Assembly (NCBI GenBank): GCA_014905825.1
Contig: JACGCN010000020.1
Coordinates: forward strand, 868,001-932,000
Reading direction: 5' to 3'
From: Lyophyllum atratum
Taxonomy: Eukaryota; Basidiomycota; Agaricomycetes; Agaricales; Lyophyllaceae
DNA length: 64,000 nt
Each line of letters begins with the position of its first letter. Position 1 is the first letter of the stretch. The notes beneath the pieces are model-generated. The model was not told where the DNA came from. It ran no database searches and saw only the letters and a program-made list of their open reading frames with translations. The position numbers were made by a program, and so were the translations under genes. Shown in pieces: positions 18,933 to 33,596 of the stretch.

Positions 18933-20979
18933 CACTGAACTCGTACGACCGCCTCGCTGTGTGATTAGACGTCGGTCGGTTCTGCCTCCATTTGTACGAT
19001 ACCCCATGCTAACCGCGGATCCAGACTGCGTAGATTCTACCTTACGAACGAGACAGCATGGAACCCGACTCCTCCGCAATACCCTGCATGATACATACTT
19101 ATTGGCATACGTGACTGCGAACATGAAGTACCTTGAAGTACTCGGGACGTTTCAAATAATTACAACGAGCCAGTGGCCTGTTTTTCCCCCCTCTTCGACC
19201 TGCCGTTTTCGGGCGCTCCGGTTGCGTTTGATTCCGTTTGGAACTTATCTCTCATCCAACTTGCTCTGAAATACATCCGTGGCGGTTTCGCGATTATTTT
19301 CATGTCCAGATATGCGGTTGCATCAACACCGATCCCCAAGAGACGCCCTTCACCTCAGCCCCGTTTCTCCGTCGTGGAAACCCCTGTCGCACCCGTGTGC
19401 CACAGGCTTTATTGACCTTTACCCTTGACTCCGTCAGGCCATTTATTCGCAGCGAATTCATGCGCTTAATATTCCGTCCCTCCCCTCCACAACAATGCTG
19501 TCCGATTGGTGGAGAAGTCATCCTAGTTCGCAGAATCGTACTCAGCCGTTTCGGCCGTGGCACGATCATGCGACCGTGGTACGGTAGTCTCCCAAAGCTC
19601 ACTTTTCTAGCAGATCTCGTTGTTCGCATCTCGTGGGCAGTAGCCTGAGAGCGGTTCTCTTCCGAGGAGAAAGTTAGCTCGGGCCATGCCTCGATCGAAG
19701 GCTGGGAGCCGCGATCGGTCTTATCTGATAAGCGAATCGAGACCAGCCTGAGAAGAAGTCACTAAAGTTGGCCTCCTTGTTCATGAAAGAATCCAGAAGA
19801 ACCACCGGCGGCTTCCAGGTGATGATCTGAGACGACTCGAGGCAGCACACAACTGATTTGCTCCCATGACAGTGATGGCTGTTTCCCAAGGCATCCGGAG
19901 GAATGACGAAGAAATACCAAAAAAATACATGATTTTTGCACAGACCTGTGAACGCGGATGAAGCGTTCTTCAGTAACCTCCATGTCACCCACGCATATTG
20001 GCCAGCCTCTTGTGAATGATGGGGAGCAGTACGCGCGGTATCAGAACGAAACGGTCCACAATCCCCACTTATTACCAGAGATGACGTTACCTTCACACAA
20101 ATAAACCCAGGCCGTTCGAACTTTTTGACATACGTCGACGTGGCCTCATTCTCGGTGGAAGCTGCTTAGCTTCGTGCTCAGGAGAAGCCCGACTAGCGCA
20201 TTCCTAGCATTGCATTCCTAAAGTCCTCGGTCGCAAGATGCCCTGATGAGCTATTGGCTTGCAAAAGGGGCTGCATTCCTCATTGCCAGTGGGAGAAGGA
20301 CCAGTCGGGGCATGCTTCTCTACGCACGCCCGCCGGTACCAGCAAATCCTTGGCTGCAACGTCGGTTAGTCTCCCTGCTATTCTTATATCCGTAACTGTT
20401 ACGTATTCCTCTTCTGTGGCCAGTGACGCTCTCCAAATTTAAAAATGCCCTCGAGACAACTGATCGGAGGTTTCCTGTATGCCTCTCCAAAGCACCGGGC
20501 CTGAGTCCCACACCATGTTTCTGGAACCCAGGTTGTGCCTTTCAGTCATCATGGGACCCGACATGAACACGCCGAGCTGCTGGTGCACTTCGTTCAGAGA
20601 TCCGATTCTTTAAAGGTGTTGTGCGCATGCTATGAACAATCAGTGGATGTTCTGGACCCATCGGGAAGCCCACTCGGATGGACGTCGGCGACACTGGGCT
20701 TCCCCATACCTTTGAAGTATCCGCGGACAAGTTGACTTGAGGCGATATTCCCATGGAGGGCAAGCCCATAGAAGGATGGGATCGACAAGTCACGACAACA
20801 CCGGTAAGAAACATGATCTATTCGTTCACCACCCGAATATCATTCGGGTTTTGACCGCCAGGCTGGTTGAGAACAGGCCAAAGTCTTGCAAAATGTTCAG
20901 AACCCCCTAACTGCTTTCTTTTCACTCCCACCCGCACATACCACCCACTCTAGTCGTTGACGACGATTGACAAATAGTT
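18933..20979. other. gene-poor stretch of about 2 kb
   Basis: Open frames here are short and unrelated to families I know; the longest is on the minus strand at 19674-20096. I could not chain them with plausible splice sites. A basic, hydrophobic plus-strand translation near 19170-19650 is composition noise. The right end is the upstream region of the next plus-strand gene. Confidence 0.45.
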
Positions 20980-21828
20980 ATGCGTGCCTCAGTTGCTTTC
21001 TTTGTTCTGACGGTCTCCGGAAGACCCTTTTTCAACTCAATCCTCTTTGCGCAAGCGCATCCTGTACCCCCTAAATATGCTCTCGCCAACGCTTCCACAG
21101 GAGCCGGACCTACTTGGCAGAAGAGAGACACTCCGCCACCGGACGGCGCAACAGCAGCAGCTTTTCTGACACCCGCGATCATACTGTCGCTGATCTTCTT
21201 TGTGCTGGTCTCAGGGACGATCATCGCTATCCTGTTCTATCGTCCTCAAATCCAGTCCTTCATTCGTCGAAAGCTGAAGCGGCAACCTGACCAGCAGCTT
21301 GATCCAGAATACGAGCTACGTCCCGAACCTGCACCAAAGCCTGAGCCTTCATTCGGTTTCGGGTTCGATGGCTTGACAAACGCACAGATGGAGATGGTGC
21401 GGGAGAAAGAGGAGAAACGGACGGCGCGACCTGAGCTGTTCATCAGACTTCCTGCCGAGCCTCCTTCCCTCGTCCTCCGGCACCATTCGGGGTCGCCCTT
21501 GTTGCCGATTGACACCGATTTGGATCAAAGGCGACCGCTTGAGACGCTGATTGAAGCCAAGCGACCCCCTATGTCTCCGGCGTCTTCGAGCAGCGCTATA
21601 ATCGGTGCAGGTGATCCATATGAGTCGTCATCGCCGAGTGCAGTATACAAGACAGAAGCAACCTGCGTGGAACCACAGTCATCATCGCAGTCCGTCGGCT
21701 CCTCGAGTCCGCCAAGTCCATCGGATTCACGAGATCTAGAACCCCGCCCGGGATCATCAGCGAAGGCGAACGATGTGCAGCACTCAGACAAGCTCGAACG
21801 TCATCCCACTGAAAGCATTGGTGAATGA
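20980..21828 (+). CDS. single-pass membrane protein with long disordered cytoplasmic tail
   Basis: One exon, 282 residues. A hydrophobic, signal-like N-terminus (MRASVAFFVLTVSG onward to FAQAHP) precedes a short polar lumenal segment. One TM helix (AFLTPAIILSLIFFVLVSGT, continuing to IIAILFY) follows, then a basic stop-transfer patch (RRKLKRQ). The last 180 residues are rich in Pro, Ser, Glu and Arg and look disordered. No enzyme or receptor domain is seen. Such wall-sensor-like or adaptor-like layouts are frequent in basidiomycetes, but no role can be assigned. Absence of introns is unusual in this neighbourhood. Confidence 0.65.
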   Translation: MRASVAFFVLTVSGRPFFNSILFAQAHPVPPKYALANASTGAGPTWQKRDTPPPDGATAAAFLTPAIILSLIFFVLVSGTIIAILFYRPQIQSFIRRKLKRQPDQQLDPEYELRPEPAPKPEPSFGFGFDGLTNAQMEMVREKEEKRTARPELFIRLPAEPPSLVLRHHSGSPLLPIDTDLDQRRPLETLIEAKRPPMSPASSSSAIIGAGDPYESSSPSAVYKTEATCVEPQSSSQSVGSSSPPSPSDSRDLEPRPGSSAKANDVQHSDKLERHPTESIGE

Positions 21829-22274
21829 TGTCAAGGTCGGTGATGAACAGTATAGGCCATCGGAGCCGCCTCGGACCTGGATAGAGACTCGCACAGCTTT
21901 CGTAGTGTAAACTGTATTCGTCGTTATCCCTTAGTTGTCTTGTCATGGAAAGTCATTTCATCAGTTGGTGTGGTTGTGGTCAGCGGAGGTCAGCCACTCG
22001 TCCAAATATAGAGAGTCACGCCCGGCTCATGTGAGGCACATATATCAAGACAAGCGTCCACAAGCTCCTCCACTCGTACATTCATCGCCGTCTCTCATTC
22101 TCCCGTCCTCGCCTTGGATTTCTGTATTTCCTTTCGGATATAGACCCACAATATTCCTGCTTTCTTTTCTCTTGTCTTTGTGTCTTGTAGCGACTATAAA
22201 TTTATCGCACCCCTCCACGACGCGACACGACCCATTTATCAACTTAGGTCACTTCCGGGTAGCTTCTCTGCGGC
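21829..22274. other. intergenic, upstream region of the Ste20-like kinase
   Basis: Contains the 3' flank of the membrane protein gene and a C/T-rich stretch at 22070-22170 (TCATTCTCCCGTCC, TTCTTTTCTC) typical of fungal 5' regions. No separate gene is recognised. Confidence 0.4.
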
Positions 22275-24469
<2,195 letters not shown>

Positions 24470-24719
24470 TGAAGATACTTGGTTTCTGGAAGAACTTTAC
24501 CTACTATGCTTCTCACAGCTCACATCTTGGACCTCTGCCACCCCACACATCTCGGTCATAATAGTCTGGCTCGGATGAGCTAGAGATTCCTCATGTATCC
24601 TAAACCATAGTCACGTCCCGTCCGTCCACTGCTTTCTGCGCTTTGTATACCAAACCGTATCGGTATTAATCTAGCAATCCACAAGCGGCTGTAGCGAAAA
24701 TCCCGGTGAAATGAACTGC

Positions 24720-27700
24720 TCATGTATCGACAGTGCCAGCTATGGGAGTCCGTTTCTTTTTCCCGGTACCTTTCTTCTTTGCACGGGTCACCTTGATGGG
24801 CTCTGGTGTACTTGTTCGGATGACGTCGTCGGGCACCTCGTATGGTGGGTGTGCCGATAGTCGTGATGCTGTATAAGGGTGGCTTTCAGCAGGCACGGGG
24901 GTCTGCTGGCGTGATGTAGGCTTTGAGGCTGGGTTTGAGGCTACTGCGCCCTCAGGCATTTCGCCCTCTCTGTCAATCACGAACGGTGTAGACGAGAATG
25001 TTTGTTCTGACGTTCTGAGAGCCGGTAGACCTTGAGTAGAGGGTCCTGCGAGACATTCAAATTACTTGGTTGTGAGAAGTAGTGGCAGGACGTACCTGCA
25101 AGGGATGGCATCCCTTCAAGGCGCACGACCGGTATTGAGTCCAAGTCCTCCTCAACTTGCTTCGGCTCATCAGTAATGATGTAGTATGGATCATCCCGTA
25201 GCTGTGCTAGCCGCTCTGCTTTGCGCTGTTGAGGAAGCCAATAAGCTAAAAATCACTGTTGATTCAGGAGAAACGCACTTTCGCCCGCGCTGCTATTTCC
25301 TCAGGCGTCTCGACCTCAGGTTCGGGTGGTGCCAAGACTTCACCATAGACCACCTCATCTTGCTTCTTTTTCTTCGAACCCTTCACCTTACCCTCAGCGC
25401 CCTCCTTTGCTTTCCCCTTCTTCCCCTTCTTTGCCTTTCGTTCCGCCGCTTGTTCAGGAACAGCCTCACGTGGGGGAGGGACTATCCATGCGTCTAGATC
25501 CAAGCCCTCTGGTACAGGCACGCTCTGCTGGGCGTTTGCGGCGACGGGGTTGAGCTCGTAAGTTGCAGAAAGCGGTTGGATGAGATACAAGCTCTTTGGG
25601 AAGCGAGGTTCTGATGACATTCCTGAATCGGGTGTCGAGAAGCCTGGTGTCGTTGGAGGCTTCGGCCGGTGGGCATCAAGATCGGCCTGGATAAAGCGGA
25701 ACAGCTGTAAGGAGTTTGCGGCCTGCAGGAACGTGCTATTAGTATACAGATTCGGTTGATTATCTGTGATCAGCTTACTCGCTCTTGCACCTCGATATGC
25801 GGGCTGCTGACCAGCTCACCGAAACGAGTTGTCAGCTGTTCAACGACACTCTTGACTTGTGGCAGATCGTCATCCTCCCATCGCTGTGCTATCTCTGCTG
25901 CCCAAGTCCCGAAGATCTTTGTGGAAGCTTGAATGTACACAGCAATGATTTCCGGCGCAAGGCTGGAAACATCAGGCTGTAAAAGGTAAGGGAGCAGCTT
26001 CTCAGGTTCAACAAGCTCACTAAGTGCTCTGTTAATATGCTTGCGTCGTGAATCTAACGCGACAAACTCACTCGCAGTATTCGCCGCATATCCAAGCTGC
26101 GGCCCAGAGGACCTCGGAGCAACTGCCCTCTTCGTGAGCATTTCGCAGCATAGTATCGTCACTGAGTAGTTGATACATCAACCTGACAGCATATCGCCTG
26201 ACCGCTCGAACGCGCCCGACGACATCCACCAGCTGGTCACGTATCTCCGAGCCAACATCGGCATTTGCGACATGCGCGAGGTCCACAAGTACAGAGATGT
26301 ACCACTCGAAATTAGTGACATTCTCGTATGTCGACTGAGAACACATAGTCAGGATTCGCTGGCAGAGAACGAGGCGGTATGCAGGCGATTGACTGGGGGA
26401 TAGTTGTGGTGGCCTGGGGGTAGTGGGTGATGACGGAACCGTGTGTTGCACAAGCGACTGGGAAGCGGTGGGTAAAATGGAGGAGGAATTCTCCGGTACG
26501 AGATGAGAAAGGAGTTGTTGGACGACCGATTGAAGATTGTCACGGTCGACCTGAAATGGTAAAAGACATTCAATGAGAGAAAGATAAATGGCATCTATCC
26601 ACCAACCATGGCTGAGACCAAGTCCAAGGATCGCATCCGTATGCTGATATCCGGGTCGCTTACGCTGGTGAGGATGGTATCTTGATACTCCGCGACGAGG
26701 TGCGGATGTGAGGGAACGATCTTGGTCATAGCCAGTAAGGCAATGTATTTCACTAACACGAGCTATCAGGGAGGGCGGAGGGACGTCAGACGTAACGACT
26801 CACAATTCTGGTCAGAGTCCTGAATAAACGCGGCAAGTTTTGAAACGCATAATCGTGCCAGCGAGTCGCCATTGCTACCCTGAAGCATTCCGCCGATGAT
26901 GCACGTGTGGACGCACTCGTACAATAACGAGATAGCCTGTGTCGTTGAGATGAGATCTGTTATCGGAGGCTGCAGTTTCTTCACCAAGCGAGGTTCATAT
27001 GGTGAGAGAGAACCGAACTATGGAAGTATTAGACTAGGTAGTCAATAGATGTTAGCTAACATACCAATTTAATGATTTTGATCAGCATCCAGTTATTTGA
27101 CGAGGTCGTGAGGAGGTGGAAGAGTTGGGGAGCTAATGATAGATAGTCTTTGGGGTTGTGCCTCGCAAGTTCGCAGAGAATATTAACAGTAGCTGCAACA
27201 ACGCCTAGCAATGAAGAAGACCTTAAGATGTGTGAACAACAGCTGTGAGATTCGTGATGAGCGTACCAGGATCTGGGTCCTCTAATTTCTCTTCTAATCG
27301 TGTCCGCGCATTCTTCGACGTTTCTGGGTATTTTATGAGAACTTTATAAAGTGCAAGTATCGCCCTCTTCCGGATGTGTGGTCGTGAATGATTGAGCATG
27401 GCAATCAGTTCTGGTGAAAGGTCTCGCGCTAGATCCGAGGTTACGATGTGGGAAACTCCGTTCAATGTGACGGCAATATCTGCGGGGGTAGAGCCCAGAT
27501 CCTGATATACTGATCAATCTCCAACTCAGACCAATAGTACTTGTGCTCACCTTCTTCAAGAGATTAGTAGTCAGCATGAGAACATCGGTGTCTTCTTCGA
27601 ACGATTGCACAGCTGCCAAGTATCCGACACTCTTCAGATGAAAGCGAGATGAGGACATGACCTCTACGACATGGAAGGATGCCCATCCCATGTCATAACC

Positions 27701-27921
27701 CAACATATCGAGCTGCGAGTATGGTTTATTGAATAGTGTGATGAGACTATGGATTCAGCACTCACATATGTTAGCTTCAGGACTGCGCCTGCCTTGAGCT
27801 CCATATCATCGCTCTTTATTTCTTTCCTAATTTCGTCCACGGCCTTGGATATGAACTTGGCTTCATCCTTCTTATTGGCACGAAGACCGCGAATGAGGTC
27901 CTGTAATGTCCGCTCCCACAT
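24720..27921 (-). CDS. APL5: AP-3 adaptor complex subunit delta
   Basis: Large subunit of the AP-3 coat that sorts cargo from Golgi or endosomes to the vacuole. Eleven exons (27766-27921, 27551-27712, 27267-27501, 27065-27204, 26804-27017, 26607-26752, 26072-26550, 25779-26019, 25279-25722, 25096-25225, 24720-25045) give 890 residues. The start MWERTLQDLIRGLRANK is the hallmark of delta-adaptin. Armadillo-like repeats follow (KLTYLDMLGYDMGWASFHVV, PHIRKRAILALYKVL, SLLYECVHTCI, ELVEPEKLLPYLLQPDVS). The hinge has a Lys-rich run (KAKKGKKGKAKEG and GSKKKKQDEVVYG), also usual for delta subunits. The C-terminus ends in another basic run (RAKKKGTGKKKRTP) and lacks a clear folded ear. The other AP-3 subunits are not in the window. 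Confidence 0.93.
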
Positions 27922-30657
27922 GTGGACGGTGTCGAGGACTCCCGCGTAGTGCGTTCCTCGCGCTCCAGAGTCAGAACGCGGTAGATGTTGGGTAGACGTC
28001 TACGTCTAATAGTAAGAGGATGATGGTAAGTGGAGCCGTCTGAATTGCTTCGCCTCGGCCCGCTCCATTCGCGTTCCGCACGTGACCGACGGCTCAACGA
28101 CGTGGGCGGACTCGGTCCTCCGAGCTCGCCGCTCGGACGATGGTTGGCGACTGCTTGACTTCAACTTGGCTACAATAGTGAAAAAACAAGAATGCCCTTC
28201 TGACACACTCTGTGCCATAGGAAAGTCGCCTTCTAGACTGAAGTGGGGTAGATCTAAACAACCGCTCGATATAACTTGACTTGAGGGGGACTACCGAGAC
28301 ATTCAGCGTCGTCAGGCCCCGGATTGGCCCCGGACGCTCATATAGTGCAGAATTGCCTCCTAGATGACCTCGAATCAACATAATTCCTGTCCTCCAATCG
28401 GCCGGAGTTTACGTGCAAAAACATGTGGGGAAACGGAAGTTTGGTGATTCTCTATTATGAACCTGGCCAGCCGATGTCCTCTCATTTATGCACCGATAGG
28501 ATTGAAATTACGCCGACCTGGTTCTGTTGCATATGTTCAGCCGAGGCTCCGAAGATAGAGAAATCCGAGGCCAATCTAGCCTGGAATCCCCAATATTCAT
28601 CAAGGGTTAAGAAACCTTCCCGTCAAATCCCCAAAATTTTCACCGAACCCATTTAGGAGCGCCGCGGCCTGCGTCCCATTTTGGTACGGCTTTTCATCGC
28701 CCCATGGCTTTTCGGAGCGATCTCCTAGCTGCGCAGATACATCGCATACAAGCTTGACTCCATCTTTCTTACTGCATGATGTGTTATCTGATCTTATCTT
28801 CGTAATTTTCAACACTTTACTTGCCATAATAACAGCAGAGCCCACCTTCCTGTGATTGATGTTGACGGTGTGGTCGTCGGGCATAAGTATGATGGGCGAA
28901 GCTGATATCGTATTGTATTAGGACCAACCCACAAGTTTGCGACCCTTGGATCCAATTCCCTGTATCGACTTTCCATCTGGTGATCAAGGCAATGGATGGA
29001 AAGACTCGAAATGGCCCAGATTATCGTAACAGAATCATCTCATCTTCAGGGTACTCTGTTGAGACATCATTTCCAGATACATATCTTTGCAACTACATAT
29101 ATGCATCCTCACCTGATACTCCATACAAGAAATCCTGCGCCGTTTTGGACAGTTCGGACATCACAAGCTCAGAACTGACTGACAACTTATTATGGTCATT
29201 ATTCTGCCTTCACTGGAGTTCGCTCCCTCCAGTTATAGATCCAGGTACCATCACAGGTCGTCATCCTTCAAGTCCAGTCCCAAATCCATACTACTGATAG
29301 AGACATTCTGATACGCATAGATTTATGTGAACGCTGAATGTGGGCAGCCTAAGCTATCCAGGGACCAATTCCTCCTTCTCTAGGTCTCTTGTACCCCAAG
29401 GGACCCATCCGAATCGCGACTGGGCCGGCATTTGATCTGTAGTATTTACTTAGAGGTAGAACTGACATAAACGGACAATAAGTTATGGCGATACGTGGCC
29501 TCCGATCTTCCCTGTGACGGGTGCATCAGTTTTTTTCCTTGAGTCCGGTTGAGCTTGTTGGTCCGAGAAAAATCAACTCGTGGGTTACTGATCGTTCGCT
29601 GTGGACACCTGCAGGGCTAGCCGATGTAACGTAGCTCGGGGACAGCTCTGTGTTCACCATGATGATAATCACATCTTAGAACCGCCGAATCTTGTATCCC
29701 TGTATCTCAGTGAAGGGAAATGTTTATCATTCGTTTATGGATGAGTCCCCGTGAACACCAACAAGCGACACTTAGTCGCCGAAGCCCTAAGGGAGTCTTA
29801 AGCAAAGTCGCCATATCCTTGATAGCGTGAAAGCTTCCAAATCATTGAAAATTTCACAAACTAGATACGACAGTGTTGATGTACCCCGGGTCTTTCCCAA
29901 GTCAAAATGCCAACTTGAAAATTCCCGATATGGAATTTTATTTTCCAAATTAGGAAGGTACCGATAGGCATCTGGTACCCTGCAGTTTACTCTGGTATTC
30001 CAAACCGCAAATAAGATGTATATCGTGCTGTCGTAAAATATCCTCTTTCCACGATGGCTATCGGCTTCCTGAGCCTCGATTTGCCAGTAACTCTGTTGCT
30101 TCCACATGCACGGAAGAGGTCAAATCTCGGGTGATCTAATCAACCCCCCCTGAATAAGCTGATGTACAGTACTGTTTATATCATTACCAACTCTCAGCGC
30201 CATGCGCTGAAAACATGGAAATATTAGCAATCAAGGTAAGCGACCTCATCCTCGAAACACCATAGATGAGTAAGTCTCGTCCCTACGCCCAGAATTATAT
30301 ACAGGATACTCCAATCACCTCCTGGATACCCGAAGTGGCTGAGAAACCACTGACCAGCATATTTGCGTCTGATCGGTGCCTCTAGTGCCAGATGACCTGG
30401 GCTGGGAATCGAGAGATGCATCATGGGCGCATGTGACCGTAGTAGTACTGGACGCGACCTGGGCGTTAGTAATAGAAGATGTACACGGCTCTAAAACTGT
30501 TTAACATCAGTGGCTCAGCGTAGATTAGAGTGCGGCCTGACGGAACGCCTCAAATAGCAGAGATCCCCTGAGATCTCTATCCAATACCCAAGTCCACCTT
30601 CGTCATTTCCCTTCTCCAAACAGTACCCACACTCATACACCCCAATAACCAACGACC
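27922..30657. other. gene-poor divergent intergenic region, about 2.7 kb
   Basis: It separates two divergently transcribed genes, AP-3 delta and the flavin monooxygenase, and so contains both promoters at its ends. Frames inside (for example 28094-28381 minus, 28980-29297 plus, 29787-30107 minus) have no recognisable domain and cannot be joined sensibly. Composition is more AT-rich than the genes. It may hold a decayed gene or mobile-element remnant, but I see no proof. The last 60 bases before the monooxygenase ATG are C-rich, as expected for a fungal leader. Confidence 0.45.
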
Positions 30658-33308
30658 ATGAGTTCACCACCTGTAAACGGCGTGAATGGTCTTGACGGCC
30701 ACGGGACTAATGCGTATAAGCTTCCAAGCTTCTCCATTGATGAGGCGCGCCCCATGAGGGTGGTCGCCATTGGCGCAGGATACAGTGGTATGTTGTTTCC
30801 CCCAGTACCGAAGAGCAACATGCATCTGACCACAATGTGTCCACCTCAGGTATTACTGCTGGTATCAGGTGTGTTCCTGAAGCTCGGGGCAGGGAGCCGG
30901 CGGAGTACTGATCATGGTGTGTTTGAATTAGGTTCCGCCAACGCGTGAAGAACGTCGATATCACTGTATACGAGTCGAACGCTGGTGTCGGCGGGGCTTG
31001 GTTCGCAAACAGATACCCGGTAAGACTCCAATTCTTTCCCGTATCCGTGTGGCGGCTCACATGACGTCGGCCATGTAGGGGCTAGCCTGCGATATCCCCT
31101 CGCACGCGGTAAGCGCTCTTGAATGCCCTTTTAGGCCTCGTCAGCTAAACATCCTATCGCGGTTACCTAGTATCAGCTCACCTTCGAGAATAATGTACGT
31201 CCCATCCCCACCGCCCCTATCCTACCTATCCAACTAACTCTACCCCCCAGACTAACTGGTCAGCATTCTACGCCCCCGGCCCCGAAATTCGCGCCTATCT
31301 CGACCACGTCGTCGACAAATACAAGCTACGCCCCTTCATCAAGCTCCGCCACCGCATCACCGGCGCCAAATACGACGAAGGCACGGGTAAGTGGCACCTT
31401 AAGGTGCGGCGCCCACTTCCGGGATCCGCGACCGAGCAAGGGGAGCACATCGTGTGGGACTGGAAGACGGACTTCGAGGAGTTCGATGATATAGCGGATG
31501 TGGTGCTGGCGGGGCTGGGCCCGCTAAGCCGGTGGTCGTGGCCGGATATTGAAGGACTGGAGAGCTTTGAAGGGGAGGTACTGCATAGTGCGCAGTGGGA
31601 CATGGGTGAGAATGGGAAGGGTGGGTGGCAGGATACTGTTAAAGACTGGGGTGACAAGCGGGTTGGTGTCATTGGTGTAGTAAGTCCCGCCTGCTCCTTG
31701 AACGTGAAGGGGAAGAGCCTGATATCGTTTGGCAGGGTTCGTCTGCGATCCAAATAGTGCCTGCGCTCCAGAGTCGTGTCAAGCATGTTACAAACTACGT
31801 CCGTGGCAGGACATGGCTCTCTGCGCCCTTCGTCAGAGACAGGCTACTCAGCCTAGCAGGCGGAGAGGAAGTCAGTAACTGTGAGTCCAGAAGCCATATA
31901 CACATACCTGCGACAAATCTGATGGACTTGCTAGATGTCTTCACGGAAGAGGACAAGAAGAAGTTCCAAGATCCTGCGTACTATAAGGACTTCCGCTGGC
32001 AGCTAGAGTGCGAGCTAAATGTACGTTTTCGGCTTCGTCTTGTGGGTGTGCTTGCTCATTGTCACTTCAGGGTGCAAACCCGGCTACCCTTAAAGGAACC
32101 CCTCTGCAAGAAGGCGCCAAGATTGTATTCAGAGAAGACATGCAGAAGAAGCTGGCGAAGAAGCCGTGGATCGCCGACCACTGTAAGCACCTTCGACTTC
32201 TTTCATGGCATGCCGTGCTGATGATGCTCGTAGTGATCCCGGACTTTGCACCGTGCTGCCGACGTCTGACGCCAGGCCCTGGGTACCTTGAAGCTCTTTG
32301 CGCCGACAATGTAAATTTCATTTTCGTGCAGCATTAGAACAGTGTCTCACCGATATGATCATAGGTCGATTTCGTCCCAACGGACATTACGCGAATCACT
32401 CCGACAGGGATTGACACCGGAGATGGCAAGCACCAGGACCTCGATATCATAATCTGCGCAACTGGTACGTCCATTCTCTCCAGATAGCCTTGCTCCATAC
32501 TGATTTTCCTCCTACAGGCTTCGATACGTCGTTCCTGTTCGACTTCCCCATCCTCGGTCGTGGTGGCGAGGACCTCTCCAAGCGGTTCGACCCACACCCC
32601 CGCACGTATCTTTCTGTAGCTACCGATGGCTTCCCCAATTGGTTCCAATGCCTCGGGCCCAATGCGGCAGTCGGTGCAGGTTCCCTGCTCCTGGTCTGTG
32701 AACGCCAGGTCGACTACGCCGTCGCAGCGACGCTGAAGTTGCAGCGTGAGCACCTGAAGAGCATAGACGTGAAGCCGGAGGCCGTGAACGACTTTGATGC
32801 ATATCTGGAGAGCTACTTCCCATCAGTGCGCGCTCCTGCTTTTTCCTAGGAGCTACAATGCTGATGTATGCGTGATACAGACTGTATATAGCGAGAAGTG
32901 CCGCTCGTGGTACAAGGGCGGCAAAGTCGAGGGGAGGGTGATGGCACTTTGGCCTGGTGGGTATTATTGGTCCAATCACTGTGCGCAGAGACTGACAGAT
33001 GTTGGTAGGGTCGGCGCTTCACGCTGCACGAGCATTGACGCATCCTCGATGGGAAGATTTCAACTATGAGCTTTTGGATGGACCCGTCAAGAACCGCTTT
33101 TATTGGTTCGGTGACGGGCAGACCGTCGATGATAAGGATCCCAACGGCGACAGTGAGTGTCTGGTTCTTAGGTGAAGCGGATTGGTTTAATCGGGATGGC
33201 TCTTTGCAGAGGCTTGGTATCTGAAGGAGGTCGATTATCCACCAGGTAAGCTTGAGACGGGGCCAAACCCACCTTGCATTGCTAACCCGTCCAACAGTGC
33301 CTGCCTAG
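30658..33308 (+). CDS. flavin monooxygenase of the Baeyer-Villiger type
   Basis: FAD- and NADPH-dependent enzyme expected to insert oxygen next to a ketone or oxidise a hetero-atom; substrate unknown. Sixteen exons give 604 residues: 30658-30787, 30850-30868, 30932-31019, 31079-31108, 31171-31194, 31251-31679, 31736-31880, 31935-32020, 32071-32182, 32234-32310, 32365-32464, 32518-32825, 32881-32956, 33009-33152, 33210-33245, 33298-33308. First Rossmann motif: VVAIGAGYSGI. Second: VGVIGVGSSAIQIVP. Between them lies FEGEVLHSAQWD, matching the type I fingerprint FxGxxxHxxxW(P/D). ATGFDTSF marks the second FAD contact. Exon 2 is 19 nt and the last exon encodes three residues plus stop. No biosynthetic partner genes are nearby, so a stand-alone catabolic or detoxifying role is likelier than a cluster. 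Confidence 0.92.
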
Positions 33309-33596
33309 TGGACAAGTAGCATAGAAATAGAGTACTTTACAAGCACTTGAGTTGAATTACAGAGATTTCTAGAGCAATGCTGCGTTTGGAAGCCTTGTGA
33401 TGAGAAAAGACGCGTGGAAGGTCGTGGCCGGTGTCAACGGACAGCGGTCTTGGCGAACACGCTGCGCTTGTCTCCGCAACATCAGCACGATCACTTTTGC
33501 CGTTGTCTCCTCCTTGATTCTGCCTTCATCTCTCTATCTCGCGCCCAGCTGGGCTTTGTATTGGTGAAGCGGAGAAGTAGAGAAACGTAATGCGCT

